Shown: positions 42,151 to 53,500 of the stretch, piece by piece | Numbering within the stretch: the first letter of the stretch is position 1 | Layout of the letters: every line of letters begins with the position of its first letter | Source: Bryopsis sp. KO-2023 | Taxonomy: Eukaryota; Chlorophyta; Ulvophyceae; Bryopsidales; Bryopsidaceae | DNA: 64,000 bases | Direction: 5' to 3' | Assembly (NCBI GenBank): GCA_030272585.1 | Contig: BSYQ01000004.1 | Span: 7,130,001-7,194,000, forward strand | Translations under genes and position numbers: made by a program | Notes under the pieces: model-generated | Seen by the model: only the letters and a program-made list of their open reading frames with translations | What the model was told of the DNA's origin: nothing | Databases searched by the model: none

Positions 42151-43529
42151 TGTGACGGAGCTAGAAAGAACATGGCAGATGTACTGCCACCAGATGTAAT
42201 GATTATTCCGATGATAATTCGGAAGAATGGAATTGCCAACTCACACTGATAAACAGTCGTATTTTACGCTGCTCTATGTGAGACCTGGTGGTTCGTACGT
42301 CGGGTTCAATTCCTGACGAGGTCGATGACGTAGGAAAAGTTGTATATTGATACGCTGGAAGATATCGAATAGCTGGCACGCCAACCCATGGCTAGCGCAG
42401 AGTACTAGGAGTCTTACTGCCGGCACTGTCGTTTTATGACATCCGAGGTATGACTTCTACGAAACGTGCGGCTGGGAACACAAGGAGCCAGCGAAAACAC
42501 TATGGATTCCAGCGAAACGGATACAACTCCCTACGAAAAACGATCTCTTAGGCGATACGCACGACTGGCAGTCGGGTCGCTAGTCGACCCCTGTCGTGAC
42601 GCCGAACTCGCGGCTAGCACACATGCGCTAGCGCTAGAACCGGCCGCGAGTATAAATATCCCACAGAATTCTGGTTAAGAACAGACAGAACTCGGTGAAT
42701 ACCTCGTTTACTTCTTACTTCGGACATCTATCTATAGGAGGACTCTCTTATCGTGACGGACTTAAGGAAAGCTTCGCGACTTACCTTAAACGGGAATCCC
42801 GACCGGACGAGGTACTTCTGGCCAAAGATAGCATCATCCAAGGTTTTCTGAAGTACACTTCTGAAATGGGATACACCATCCCTTCTCTTTCTGTAAAAAT
42901 ATTCTCTTGCCATTATTCTTGTGTCTCTGAAGTGTCTTTATTCAAAATAAGATTGTTTCTGATCAAACTTTGATTCTAGAGGAAATAGGAGTGGAGTCAG
43001 AATAGTAAGAGAAGGTGCTGCCCTTCTCTTAGGAGGTTTTTCTCCACTCAGAGGAGCCGACCTCTCCTCTGAGTGTCTCCTTTCGTTTTTGGTGTTTGCT
43101 TTTTGTGTTTCTCTCTTTCTCCAGCTCAGTTTCCAGAGTCCCCTTTGGCCATGGTCTCTTAGCGACCATCCTCCAGGGGACTCCACTTTCTGTCTCACTC
43201 TCGGGAGCAAGGCCCTCTTAGCGGGTGTCTCCGTCGACTTTGACTCATGTTGCGTTCAGATGCCTGGTCTTAGGCTTTTCGATGTTATGGGGAATCGAGA
43301 CTGTGACTCTCGTATGGTGATGATTGTTAGAGCGACTGGTCTTAGCCGACTTCTTAGGTGACGATAGTTTCAGTGCGTCGCAGTTTAGATACCAAGTTTT
43401 TGGATAAGACATTCAACGTCGGCGTAGTCCGACTCCGTTGCCGTAGACAGACTCTGCGGTAGTTCAGTACGACTCTACCTTCAGTCGCGGCGCGAATGAA
43501 GAATTAGTAGTTGTGCCGAATGCGTTTTC
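42151..43529 (+). repeat. A LTR 3 (3' LTR of the array)
   Basis: 1,379 bp, ending ...GCGTTTTC. The next 11 bases, GGAGCGTCACA (43530-43540), are not the PBS; they repeat the sequence found before LTR 2 and LTR 3 and give the array a GTCACA end. TATA box at 42651-42658, tRNA-like 42-mer at 42282-42323. Confidence 0.92.
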
Positions 43530-43540
43530 GGAGCGTCACA

Positions 43541-43545
43541 GCGTG
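43541..43545. repeat. Target-site duplication GCGTG, right side of A array
   Basis: GCGTG follows ...CGTCACA (ending 43540). With GCGTG at 3060-3064 it brackets the whole 40.5-kb array. Placement depends on taking 43530-43540 as the element's end, which the 5' LTR copies do not show. Confidence 0.55.
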
Positions 43546-44033
43546 AATCCTCTTTGGACTGGGAACTTCCAAATCAGAAAATATCGCTGTCAAACTCAGT
43601 GGAGAATTTTTTTGGGTGATTCAAACGACTGTTGTTTGTTGCAGGTCCACACAACGAAAATATCTCTGACAGAAAGTCGTCAATCAAGCAGAGCTCACAG
43701 GAGTGGCTCCTCAGGCAACAGTGTTATCATTGGTTCATTGAATTGATTGATAAGAAAGACGCACTTGTGGTCGCTTTGCCGTTTTTTCATTCTGTCGGGG
43801 CCGGTGTGACCGTTGATTGATTGCACGTCGAAACGCTCTTACTTGGATCCATCACACCAGCGTCTTTTTCGTCTTTCAGGCGCTTCCCAGACCACTTCCA
43901 TAAAAAATACAGCGCCAACAATCGCTAACTCAGACCTTTTACCCAATCGCTTGAAATCAAATCGAACCGGGGGACGTTTGTGTGTGTGTGCGTGTGCGCA
44001 TTTTTTGTATCGATTGTGGAAACCTTCTCCACC
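43546..44033 (+). other. Host region upstream of the cysteine-rich gene
   Basis: 488 bases. A TG/CG dinucleotide run lies at about 43979-43998, close to the start codon. No clear frame. Probably 5' UTR and promoter of the next gene. Confidence 0.5.
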
Positions 44034-46862
44034 ATGCTTGCTTCTTTCAAAGCGACATGCAGTCTAATATTGTGCCTGGCGGCGTCGATCTCGGCGTTGG
44101 AGCTGGCGAAACGGGCTGTACCCATCGTCGGGCAAGGCGAATTTTGCTCCCAGCTCCAAGCCATGTGCAACCGTGATGAAGGCCTCTACTGCGCGCGCAG
44201 TAGCAAGGATATGGAGGACGTCAGATTTGGCTACTGCCAGCCATTCCCTGAGGATCAATCTGGCGGCTTGGGCGAGCAGTGCTTCTCTGGTTGCCTGAGC
44301 CGAGACGCGGGGTGCTGTAGGGAGGGGTATTATTGCGGCTGCGCGACTGCGGATTATTGTCGCGATGCGGAGAAGGTCTGCGTTGAGCTGCCCGACTTCG
44401 AACAGGAGGGATGCGGGGGGGAGGGACAGACTTGCTGCAGGTAGCTTTCAACCGTTTTGCCACTTGCACTCTTAATTAAGAGATAGTAGCACACCTCCTC
44501 TTGATTGGATCGCAGCATCGTTGGTGTTCTTCCCATATTTCCATCGGTTTTTTCTTAGGTTCTTTGGTCCTTATAAGGATAATTATTTGAATAGATAAGT
44601 TTATTGATGTGATCTGTCAGTTCAGATTGAGATAATTTTGACTTTGCAATTCTTTTTTTGCAGGTACCAGTGGCTGTTGACCAATCAGGAAAGTTGTGCC
44701 GAAGGTCTCGTATGCAACACAAAGAATACTTGCACTAATTGTGGTGAGTAACCATTGCATGATCTTGGCCGTATTATCGCATCTATTGCGAAGCAAAAAT
44801 GCTGCAAATATGACTGCATCTGTAACTCATGGGCGATGCTATTCCTCCACTTTGTCAATTGCTGATCTAATTGCTTTCGTTCATTGCAGTAAAAAAGATG
44901 GAAAGAGTTTGTTCCCGCTTGATTTAGTCCTTGTTTGATTTTTTTTTTCTTCTCTTTTTTCATTTTTCCACAATGAGAAACGCAGACCTTGTACAACCCT
45001 CCATGCTGAATGATTTCACCAAGATCCGTAAGCCGTGCCAGGAAGCTTGACAACGGTCCTGGGATTTATATATATATATATATATTTTGGTTGAATGACA
45101 AATGTTTGCAAGTGGCGTACGTGGTCCAGAGCTCGGCCATTCTTTTGGTTGTAAGAAATCCACGATATAGCTTTAGTTTTCCAAAACCTTGGCGAAGTCT
45201 GTCATATCTTGGCTGTTGGTGACCATCGTACTTTGACCCTCCTCCTCCATATCAGATGAGGTAACGTTCCCTACTGACTAAATAAAAAAGTCTTACATGC
45301 CCCACAGTTTTGAGATCATTTTGTCAATAATGCTTTTTTCCTGGTTTCAGGAAGCGAGGGCAACCCATGCTGCCGTAAATCGGGGCCTGACTTTGTTGAA
45401 AGGATTTGCGGTGAGGGTATGTATTGCAAATGGGATCCACGCAAATCCAGTCTGGAATCTGAATGCGTTAAGGGAACCTGGGGAGGCCTGGATGCTGGGG
45501 ATTGCGGCCAGAGCGGAAAAGCCTGTTGTGAAGATGTAGGAACCACTCCCTGTGGTCCTGGAATGGTGTGCTACAGCAACTCCTGCCAGTAAGCATCCAA
45601 TAAAATAGAAATAATAATAATGTTGAAACACATTATTTTACCAGAGGGCTTTTTCCATCTGAACTGGCTGATGACGATGAAACCATATTTTTTTTGTTAA
45701 CTATGGAAATTGTTAGGAAACATATATATATATATCTGTGTGGAGGTGGGAAACCGTCTGAATTTTGATTTTCAACTCGGCAGGGCTTGCGGAGGGGATG
45801 GAGAGAAATGTTGCGCAGACAACGCTTGCAACGATGGATTCGCATGCGAAGACAGGCAGTGCGTCTCAAGGCCGCCACCCGATCCCCAGAATTGCGGGAA
45901 CCCTGGGCAGCCATGCTGTTTGGCCGATTCCTTCTACAAATCGGACCTGGTGTACTGCAACGCAGGATCGTATTGTTTCGACGATTCCCGGTCCGACGAC
46001 GATAAGGTGATCGGCGATTTCAGTCGATCCCATAACGCGCAGTGCGTTGCATTCGAAGGGCAGGGCTGCGGGAAAGAGGGGGAAGAGTGTTGTCATCGGG
46101 CCGCATGCGATGCTGGCATGTATTGCGATACTCAGATGTCTCGATTAAGCGGGACGTGCGACGGGGTGTGTGATGAAGGCACGGACCCGCCCTCCGTTTG
46201 CAAGAGATTCGATGCGAACGAAGGAGGAGAGGGACAGCCATGCTTCAGCGGGGTGGGTTCCCAATCAGTGCATCTTGAAAAAAAGAATCGTGAGTTTAAT
46301 GGATGTGATGTGACGAAACAAGCATAACGAAAGTTTTATTTTATTTTTTCTGTTTTACTGTGTGGCTTCTCAGTATAAAAACAAACACAGATATATGTGC
46401 GTGTGTTGAAAATATCAATGCTTAATCGAATGATTTTTTTCAACAGGCCTAGGTACATACAGATTTGTATTGAATGTGTTTGTGGCGCCTGTGGATTCTG
46501 TTGCGTGGAATAATAAATTTGAAAACTTTTCCCTGCAGTTCTACCGCTTCGAAACTCGAGCGTTGAATCAGTGCTTGTGCCGAGAAGGCATGGTGTGCAG
46601 CGAACACACCGGCAAATGCATGAAAAACCCAGATTCTTGCGGAGCGGTTGGGAGCCAGTGCTGCAGAAAAGACACTGGGCTGGTTTCTGATGACAAATCC
46701 GTCAGGTGTCAACGCTATTTCAGATGCAATTGCAGTGGGTCTGGCAGCTGTGGTGTTGTAGGATGTTCGGAAGATGCGAAATGCACTTGTGCCAATACGC
46801 AACTCCCTGTGAAAGAGGGGAGTAGGTTTACCAGAACTCTGTGCGTTGAAGCCATTGCGTGA
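44034..46862 (+). CDS. Secreted cysteine-rich repeat protein (five exons)
   Basis: Exons 44034-44440, 44664-44743, 45351-45588, 45784-46252 and 46539-46862; all GT-AG, all phases agree, about 505 aa. I chose ATG 44034 because MLASFKATCSLILCLAASIS is a good signal peptide; an upstream ATG at 43980 would bury it. The mature part repeats C-G-x2-G-x2-C-C (GCGGEGQTCC, DCGQSGKACC, ACGGDGEKCC, NCGNPGQPCC, GCGKEGEECC, SCGAVGSQCC), each followed by a C-x-x-G-x-x-C type segment, plus two looser copies. It is therefore a disulfide-rich extracellular protein with six to eight small modules. No catalytic domain seen and no family recognised. It could be a surface or defence protein or an inhibitor; function unknown. 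It is the only ordinary host gene in the window. Confidence 0.8.
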
Positions 46863-48160
46863 GGAAAATTTGATTAAAATTTTTGTTGGGAAAAAAGAGA
46901 ATCGTCCATATAAGTATTCAAACAGATGGCTTTGAATATACAGCATGGATGATTTTTTTACTTTTTTCCCCTACATGTGCAAAAAAAAAACCCCAGCAAA
47001 AAGCTGTGCAGATATGGATGTGGCTAATTATTTTTGAAAATTTGATTGATAATTGAAAAACTAAGCGGACAGTTGCATCGCTTTCAAATGATTTATTTCA
47101 GCAGGTACATCATACAGATTTGTGCCACTTAATTTTGATTACAATAATTTTTTTGCATCAATTGCATGGAAAGACCAACTTTTTTTTTTTCAGAAAGGGG
47201 AGATGCACATGCACTCTCCCCTGGTTCGTATTTGATTCAAGAATTTGAAAATTCAATTCAGAACTTTTTTTTTCTTTATATGAACTTGCTTGTGGTTCCA
47301 CAGATTTTCTTTCGAAAAGATCTGACAGTTGAGAATTTCGTTCGCAAATTCTGTGCATTCACAGCTGGGTTTTTTGTTGTTTGAAAAAAGGCATGCATAT
47401 GGCAGGAGCCATAGATTCATGCTGGGCAGCATTTTGTCAAGTGCTGTCATTTTGTAAAAAAATTGCAAAATCACAAACATGGATTTATGATAAAAGTTCT
47501 GAGCAATTCCTATTTGTTTTCTTCTTATTTTTTGGGGGGATGCCAGGTTTCATGTCTGTAATTGGAAAAGAGACATTGGGCACTGTGACTCTTGAATTTC
47601 AAATCTTTGCCTGCGAAGAGATTCCTATCAAAATGTATCGGAATATCAAGTATAAATAATGTCATGATGAATAATGCCACCCACACATCATTATATCTAA
47701 CATCCCATACATTCTCTGCGGGTTATAAGATGCCAGGCAGCATCTTTGCGTATAATTATGTTTTTTTGTTTATGTCTGTCTGTTTCTGTATTGTTATAAT
47801 TTGGATTGAACGGAATTTCTTTAATTTTTAACATTAGTTCATGAGATGGGAGATCTCTAGGTATAAAGTGGTGAAGAGGAATTGTATCACGGAACAATAG
47901 AAAGAATTTTCTGTAAGAAAAGTCTGTTCGACAAAAGGAGAAGGCTGGCAAACTTAACAGTATATATTAACATGTAGCTCTGCAAAGTGCATTGAAAGTT
48001 GGGTTCTGTGAAGATTAGTTTGAAATGAGATGTTCTCAATGGTTATAAAAACCAAGAATTTTCGAGTGGAGGTCAAACAAAATAAATAAATATGAAAAAA
48101 TCAAAATCATAAAAAAAAAGAATCACCCACCACTTTTTCACAATCCACCCACCCCGCGAA
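46863..48160. other. Intergenic host DNA before the Crypton-like array
   Basis: About 1.3 kb, AT-rich, with T- and A-runs. No frame over about 90 codons looks real on either strand. The last bases, CACCCCGCGAA, flank the left edge of the transposon. Confidence 0.6.
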
Positions 48161-48181
48161 CCTAAGTATAATTGGGGGCAT

Positions 48182-48313
48182 GGAAACGCCGTGGAAACGC
48201 CGTGGAAACCTTGTGGAAACGATCAGATTTAGGATTTGTTCGAGAGTGTGACAGTGGTACACCTCGTGGAAACGACTGGATTTGGGTTTTGGTCGAGAGT
48301 GTGACAGTAGTAC
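48182..48313 (+). promoter_or_regulatory. GTGGAAACG repeat cluster at the left end of the transposon
   Basis: Five GGAAAC motifs. Two 49-base near-copies (48212-48260 and 48265-48313) each run from GTGGAAACGA to CGAGAGTGTGACAGT. The cluster lies between the unit edge and the recombinase ATG; repeated at 57556-57687. It could be promoter elements or recombinase-binding sites. Confidence 0.55.
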
Positions 48314-48400
48314 GACGTTTACTAACGGGCTAGGACGAGGTTCGTCGAGCCCACCAGCACACAGCGCCGTCACAGAGTCGTGCAAGGAAAGGAGCGTAGA

Positions 48401-50466
48401 ATGGACCTTTTGGAATACGTCGATAGTCTGTCAGAAGACGAAAGTCTGTCAGAGGGGGAGACAGGGGGGGAAGGCGTTCGAGAGGAGAATGGTCTCTTTC
48501 ATTCTCATGTTTCATATGATTCCCATAAAACAGAAAACTGTCCACCTTCTGATTGCAGCATTTTTTCCTCTCAATTTGACAGAAATTCCACAGGGGCAGG
48601 AAAAAAAAAAGTCATGTTCTCATTAAAACTGAGCAAAAAAAATCCTACATTCAGCATTTTTTTTTGCTGTCATCCCCAAAAAATTGCCACCTTACCCCCC
48701 TGATTTCAGCATTTTTTTCCATCTCAATTTGACAGGAATTCCACAGGCAGATCTTTTTTTTCATGCCTGAAGCACAAAAACAGATTCATTGTCTTGTTTT
48801 CTCATTTTGGGGGAGATATTTTATGGGGGCAGAAAAATGCTCAGTTCAGCACTTTTTTCCCTCCATTGGGGCCTTCTGTCCCCCAAGAAACTGCCCACCT
48901 TACCTCTTCATTGCAGCATTCCCCCCCCCCCTCAATTTGAGATTCCACACGGCAGAAAAATAACATTCTCGTGACTGAAGCAAAAAATGAATCACTGTCT
49001 CGTTTTCTGATATTGGGGGAGATCTTTCACAGGAGCAGAAAAAAGGGAAAAAAAAATCATGTCCTTATAAAAAAAGTTGAGCAAAAAAAATGCTACATTT
49101 AGCATTTTTTTTTGCTGCCATCCCCAAAAAACTGCCCACCTTACCTCCTGATTTCAGCATTTCCCCCCCCTCAATTTGACACAAATTCCACAGGGGCAGG
49201 AAAAAAAACATGGACCCACAAGAACAAAATAACAAACTGACCACATGAAGGCAAAACCATCTTCATGAGGATAATAATTATTAAATTTCAATTCAGTAGA
49301 ACGCCCACGAATCGAACGTGGCCAGCCAATAACGCTCTTTTCTTACTTGTTTTCAGAATCGATCGCCGGCACCTTCAGAATTTTGCAAAGCAAGGCTGCA
49401 AAATGTGATGTACCAGTTGTGGCCGCGTTGGTGGGGATCAATAATATGGACTTCAGCATTGTGGATCAGCCTGGGATGTAAGACTGATTTATATCTACTC
49501 ATGCCCTTTTTTTTTTTTTTCTGCTTGTATTTATTCTTTCGAAATAAAAAAATGCATGCATGCAGGATTTCGCTGAAGCAAGGAAGGGACCAAATTTGTC
49601 AAGACATATCACAAATGAATTTTAATACCGGGCTGAACTATTTTCGCAGGCAAACACTATATATGGTGAGTATCTTTAATAAGTGGAATTAGTTAAATTT
49701 TTAGGAAATTTTTTTCTTAGTTTCTTTGGGAAAAAGTTGTTCGCATTTACAAGGGCATAAAAAAACACACACAAATAAACAGAAATTCCGTATATAGGTT
49801 GTCAAAAAAAATAACGCAAGATTATAAAAGAAATACATATTTAACTGATTAAATTACAGAAAATTAAATAATAAACAGAAAAAAATAAAGCGGAAAGAAA
49901 GATAATATTAATTTATTTTTATTTTCACCTTAGGATTGGATGAAGGAAAACGGGCACTCGCTCGAGGGGAACCTTATCGTCCGACCGGGGTGGGTGATTG
50001 ATTTCGTCGAGTCCCTAGACCAAAAAAAAAGGCAGGAGGTTAGGAAGGCAAACGCAGATGCACGTAAGGATTTCATTTTTTTTTTTTTTTCTCGTTAAAA
50101 TTTCAGCCAAAAAAAAATCTCCTTCGATTATATTAATTCTTTTTCTTTTCTTTTTTTAGAGAAAAATGTTCCCACCGGTGCGGTTATCGAGAGTTGCTTG
50201 GGGAGGCTTGTAGATGAGGTCACCCTCCAACAAATTTTTCAGCAAAAAAAAAAAATATCAAAATTAAACATGAAAATAAACTGTGAGATCACGAAAGCCG
50301 ACATACCCACCCTTGATTACCTCATCGATGCGGGCGCGTTCGATCGATCCGGGCACATCGCAGTGGAAGCTCTCCTTGGCGACCTCGCGGTGGATGCCGG
50401 TGACCCCCTCCACCCGGCACAAGGCACCGACATCAGCTTGCATGCCACCGAGGATGGTCATGAGGT

Positions 50467-50501
<35 letters not shown>

Positions 50502-53500
50502 AGTATGATTAGGGGCAAAACGAGTAACACTATTCTCACAGAGATGAATTTGTTTAAATGGAGAATCCACAGAAATTTTGAGTTTTTCTTTTGGAAAATA
50601 CCCCCCCCCCCCCCCACGACAACAGAAAATCCACAAAAATTCTAGGTTTTTCTTTTGGAAAAAAAAACCCCCACCGATTACTTCTTAATGGCAACAGAAA
50701 ATCCACAGAAATTCTGTATATGCAAATGCGTCTTCTTGAGGCTGCTAGGAGTCGAACCAAGCTCTTCACCACATGCCTCTTGCAATTTTTCTGTGAGAAA
50801 AAGAAACTAAGAATTGTTTTAATATGGATTTTCCTTTACCTATATTGCAGATTGGGAAGAAGGATTTTGACGCCTATATTGCCGCCCTTGGACACTTGCA
50901 AAGCTCGCAACAAATGCTCTTGGGCTTGGACCTTGGCACGAAGTTGATGGACGACGTGGGTTTTAAAAAATGGTGCACCCAATGGAGGATGGACGTCGCC
51001 CGTCGGATGATGCAGTATGTCTCATGCAATGTGTGCAACCTGCCTACACAAAAAAAAAGGCTGAGGTCTTGCGAACAACAAACTGGATTCATGATTGGTT
51101 TGCCTTCCAACACATTAAAAGACAAAAAACCCCCATAAAAATCTTCTTAAAAATTTATGGAAACATTAAATCACTCAGAATTATGGAAAAACACCTAAAA
51201 ATTTAGAGAAAAAAAAATGTAAAAGCATTAAACTCAGAATTACAGAAAAACACATGAAAATATAGAGAAAACAACATAAAAAGATCATATTACTCAGAAA
51301 TACAAAAAAACACATGAAAATATGGAGAAAACATCAAATCACTCAGAAGTATATATGAAAACACCTAAGAATTTAGAGAAAAAAATATAAAAGCATTAAA
51401 TCACTCAGAATTACAGAAAAACACATGAAAATATAGAGAAAACAACATAAAAAGGTCATATTACTCAGAAATACAAAAAAACACATGAAAATATGGAGAA
51501 AACATCAAATCACTCAGAAGTATATATGAAAACACCTAAAAATTTAGAGAAAAAAATATAAAAGCATTAAATCACTCAGAATTACAGAAAAACACATGAA
51601 AATATAGAGAAAACAACATAAAAAGGTCATATTACTCAGAAATACAAAAAAACACATGAAAATATGGAGAAAACATCAAATCACTCAGAAGTATAAATGA
51701 AAACACATGAAAACATCATAACATATCATAAAAACATTAAATCACTCAGAAGTATAAATGAAAACACATGAAAACATCATTACATATCATAAAAACATTA
51801 AATCACTCAGAAGTATAAATGAAAACGAATACAAAGAAAAATTATTAGAACATTAAATCACCCATAATATTTATAAAGCCCAAAAAATATATATATAACA
51901 AAGATTGAATTTTTTGCAGAAAGTTTTTGGATCGTCAAGCAAGGGGATTGGGAGAGGGATATTCTTTACAACAAAAATTCGACATTTCTGATTTTTTCAT
52001 GAAAGCATCTACCGGGGCGGCACTCCAGATGCGTACGTTGTTCTTGATGTGTGCCTCAACGCTCGGGAGGGGCGATGATATGAGGATGCTCATGTATTGT
52101 GATATATCTTGCCGAACGTACACGCACGAGCACGGATTTTTTCCTTCTCCTCTCACGGTCCTCTATTTAACGAAACATCAAGTACGGAAAAGTTGCAATT
52201 AACATCAATTAAGAAAAGGGAAAAACTGACCAGATTTTTCACTTTTTTATTCACACAAACAATGTATCGAAAAGTTAATTGAGCAGAAAAAACTATTACA
52301 CAAATCTCACCGAAACTTTAAGATCTCTTGAATTGAATGTTTTCGCAAAGGGAAAGAGCAATGTCAACGGCCAAGTGGATCATTTAGCGCTAATACCGTC
52401 CAAAGGGGTCCATACCTGCGCCGCGACGGCATTGGCACTTCTGTTTGTATACCGTGAACACATCCAAAAGAAACCAGCCCCAAATGTGTTGGGGTCAAAC
52501 GACAAATGGTAAGATTTCCCCCCCGGCACTTTGTTTTCCCCCCCGGCACTCTGTTTTTCCCTCCGGCACTCTGATTCCCCTCCCGGCACTCTGTTTTCTC
52601 CCCCGGCACTCTGATTTCCCCTCCGGCACTCTGATTTCCCCCCCGGCACTCTGATTTTCCCTCCCGGCACTCTGATTTCCCCCCGGCACTCTGATTTCCC
52701 CTCCCGGCACTCTGATTTCCCCCCCGGCACTCTGATTTTCCCTCCCGGCACTCTGATTTCCCCTCCCGGCACTCTGATTTCCCCCCCCGGCACTCTGATT
52801 TCCCCCTCGGCACTCTGATTTTCCCTCCGGCACTTTGTTTTCCCTCCCGGCACTCTGATTTCCCCCCCGGCACTTTGTTTTCCCTCCCGGCACTCTGATT
52901 TCCCCCCCGGCACTCTGATTTTCCCTCCGGCACTTTGTTTTCCCTCCCGGCACTCTGATTTCCCCCCCGGCACTCTGTTTTTCCCTCCGGCACTCCGTTT
53001 TTCCCTCCGGCAATCTGATTCCCCTCCCGGCACTCTGATTTTCCCTCCGGCACTTTGTTTTCCCTCCCGGCACTCTGTTTTCCCCTCCCGGCACTCTGAT
53101 TCTCCCCCCGGCACTCTGATTTCCCCCCCGGCACTCTGATTTTCCCTCCGGCACTTTGTTTTCCCTCCCGGCACTCTGATTTCCCCCCCGGCACTTTGTT
53201 TTCCCTCCCGGCACTCTGATTTCCCCCCCGGCACTCTGATTTTCCCTCCGGCACTTTGTTTTCCCTCCCGGCACTCTGATTTCCCCCCCGGCACTCTGTT
53301 TTTCCCTCCGGCACTCCGTTTTTCCCTCCGGCAATCTGATTCCCCTCCCGGCACTCTGATTTTCCCTCCGGCACTTTGTTTTCCCTCCCGGCACTCTGAT
53401 TTCCCCCCCGGCACTTTGTTTTTCCCTCCGGCACTCTGATTCCCCTCCCGGCACTCTGTTTTCTCCCCCGGCACTCTGATTTCCCCTCCGGCACTCTGAT

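Larger units (their letters stand above)
3065..43540 (+). mobile_element. Family A tandem array: LTR-body-LTR-body-LTR
   Basis: Three 1,379-bp direct LTRs (3065, 21818, 42151) bracket two bodies. The first two repeat units have a period of 18,753 bases and look nearly identical, including the nested B element at the same gag position. The second body has an extra insertion at 40509-42085. This fits one insertion that was later duplicated by unequal recombination between LTRs. Parts in order: PBS, gag and protease, RT-RNase H, a 169-aa frame, integrase, a 153-aa frame, a 439-aa coiled-coil/zinc frame, a purine tract, LTR. Each body is interrupted once by B. Most other frames look open, which suggests a recent age. 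Confidence 0.88.

Noticed and set aside
51190-51850. CRISPR-like array in intron 6.
   Set aside because: The 171-base units are contiguous AT-rich tandem repeats without distinct spacers, in a eukaryotic intron.
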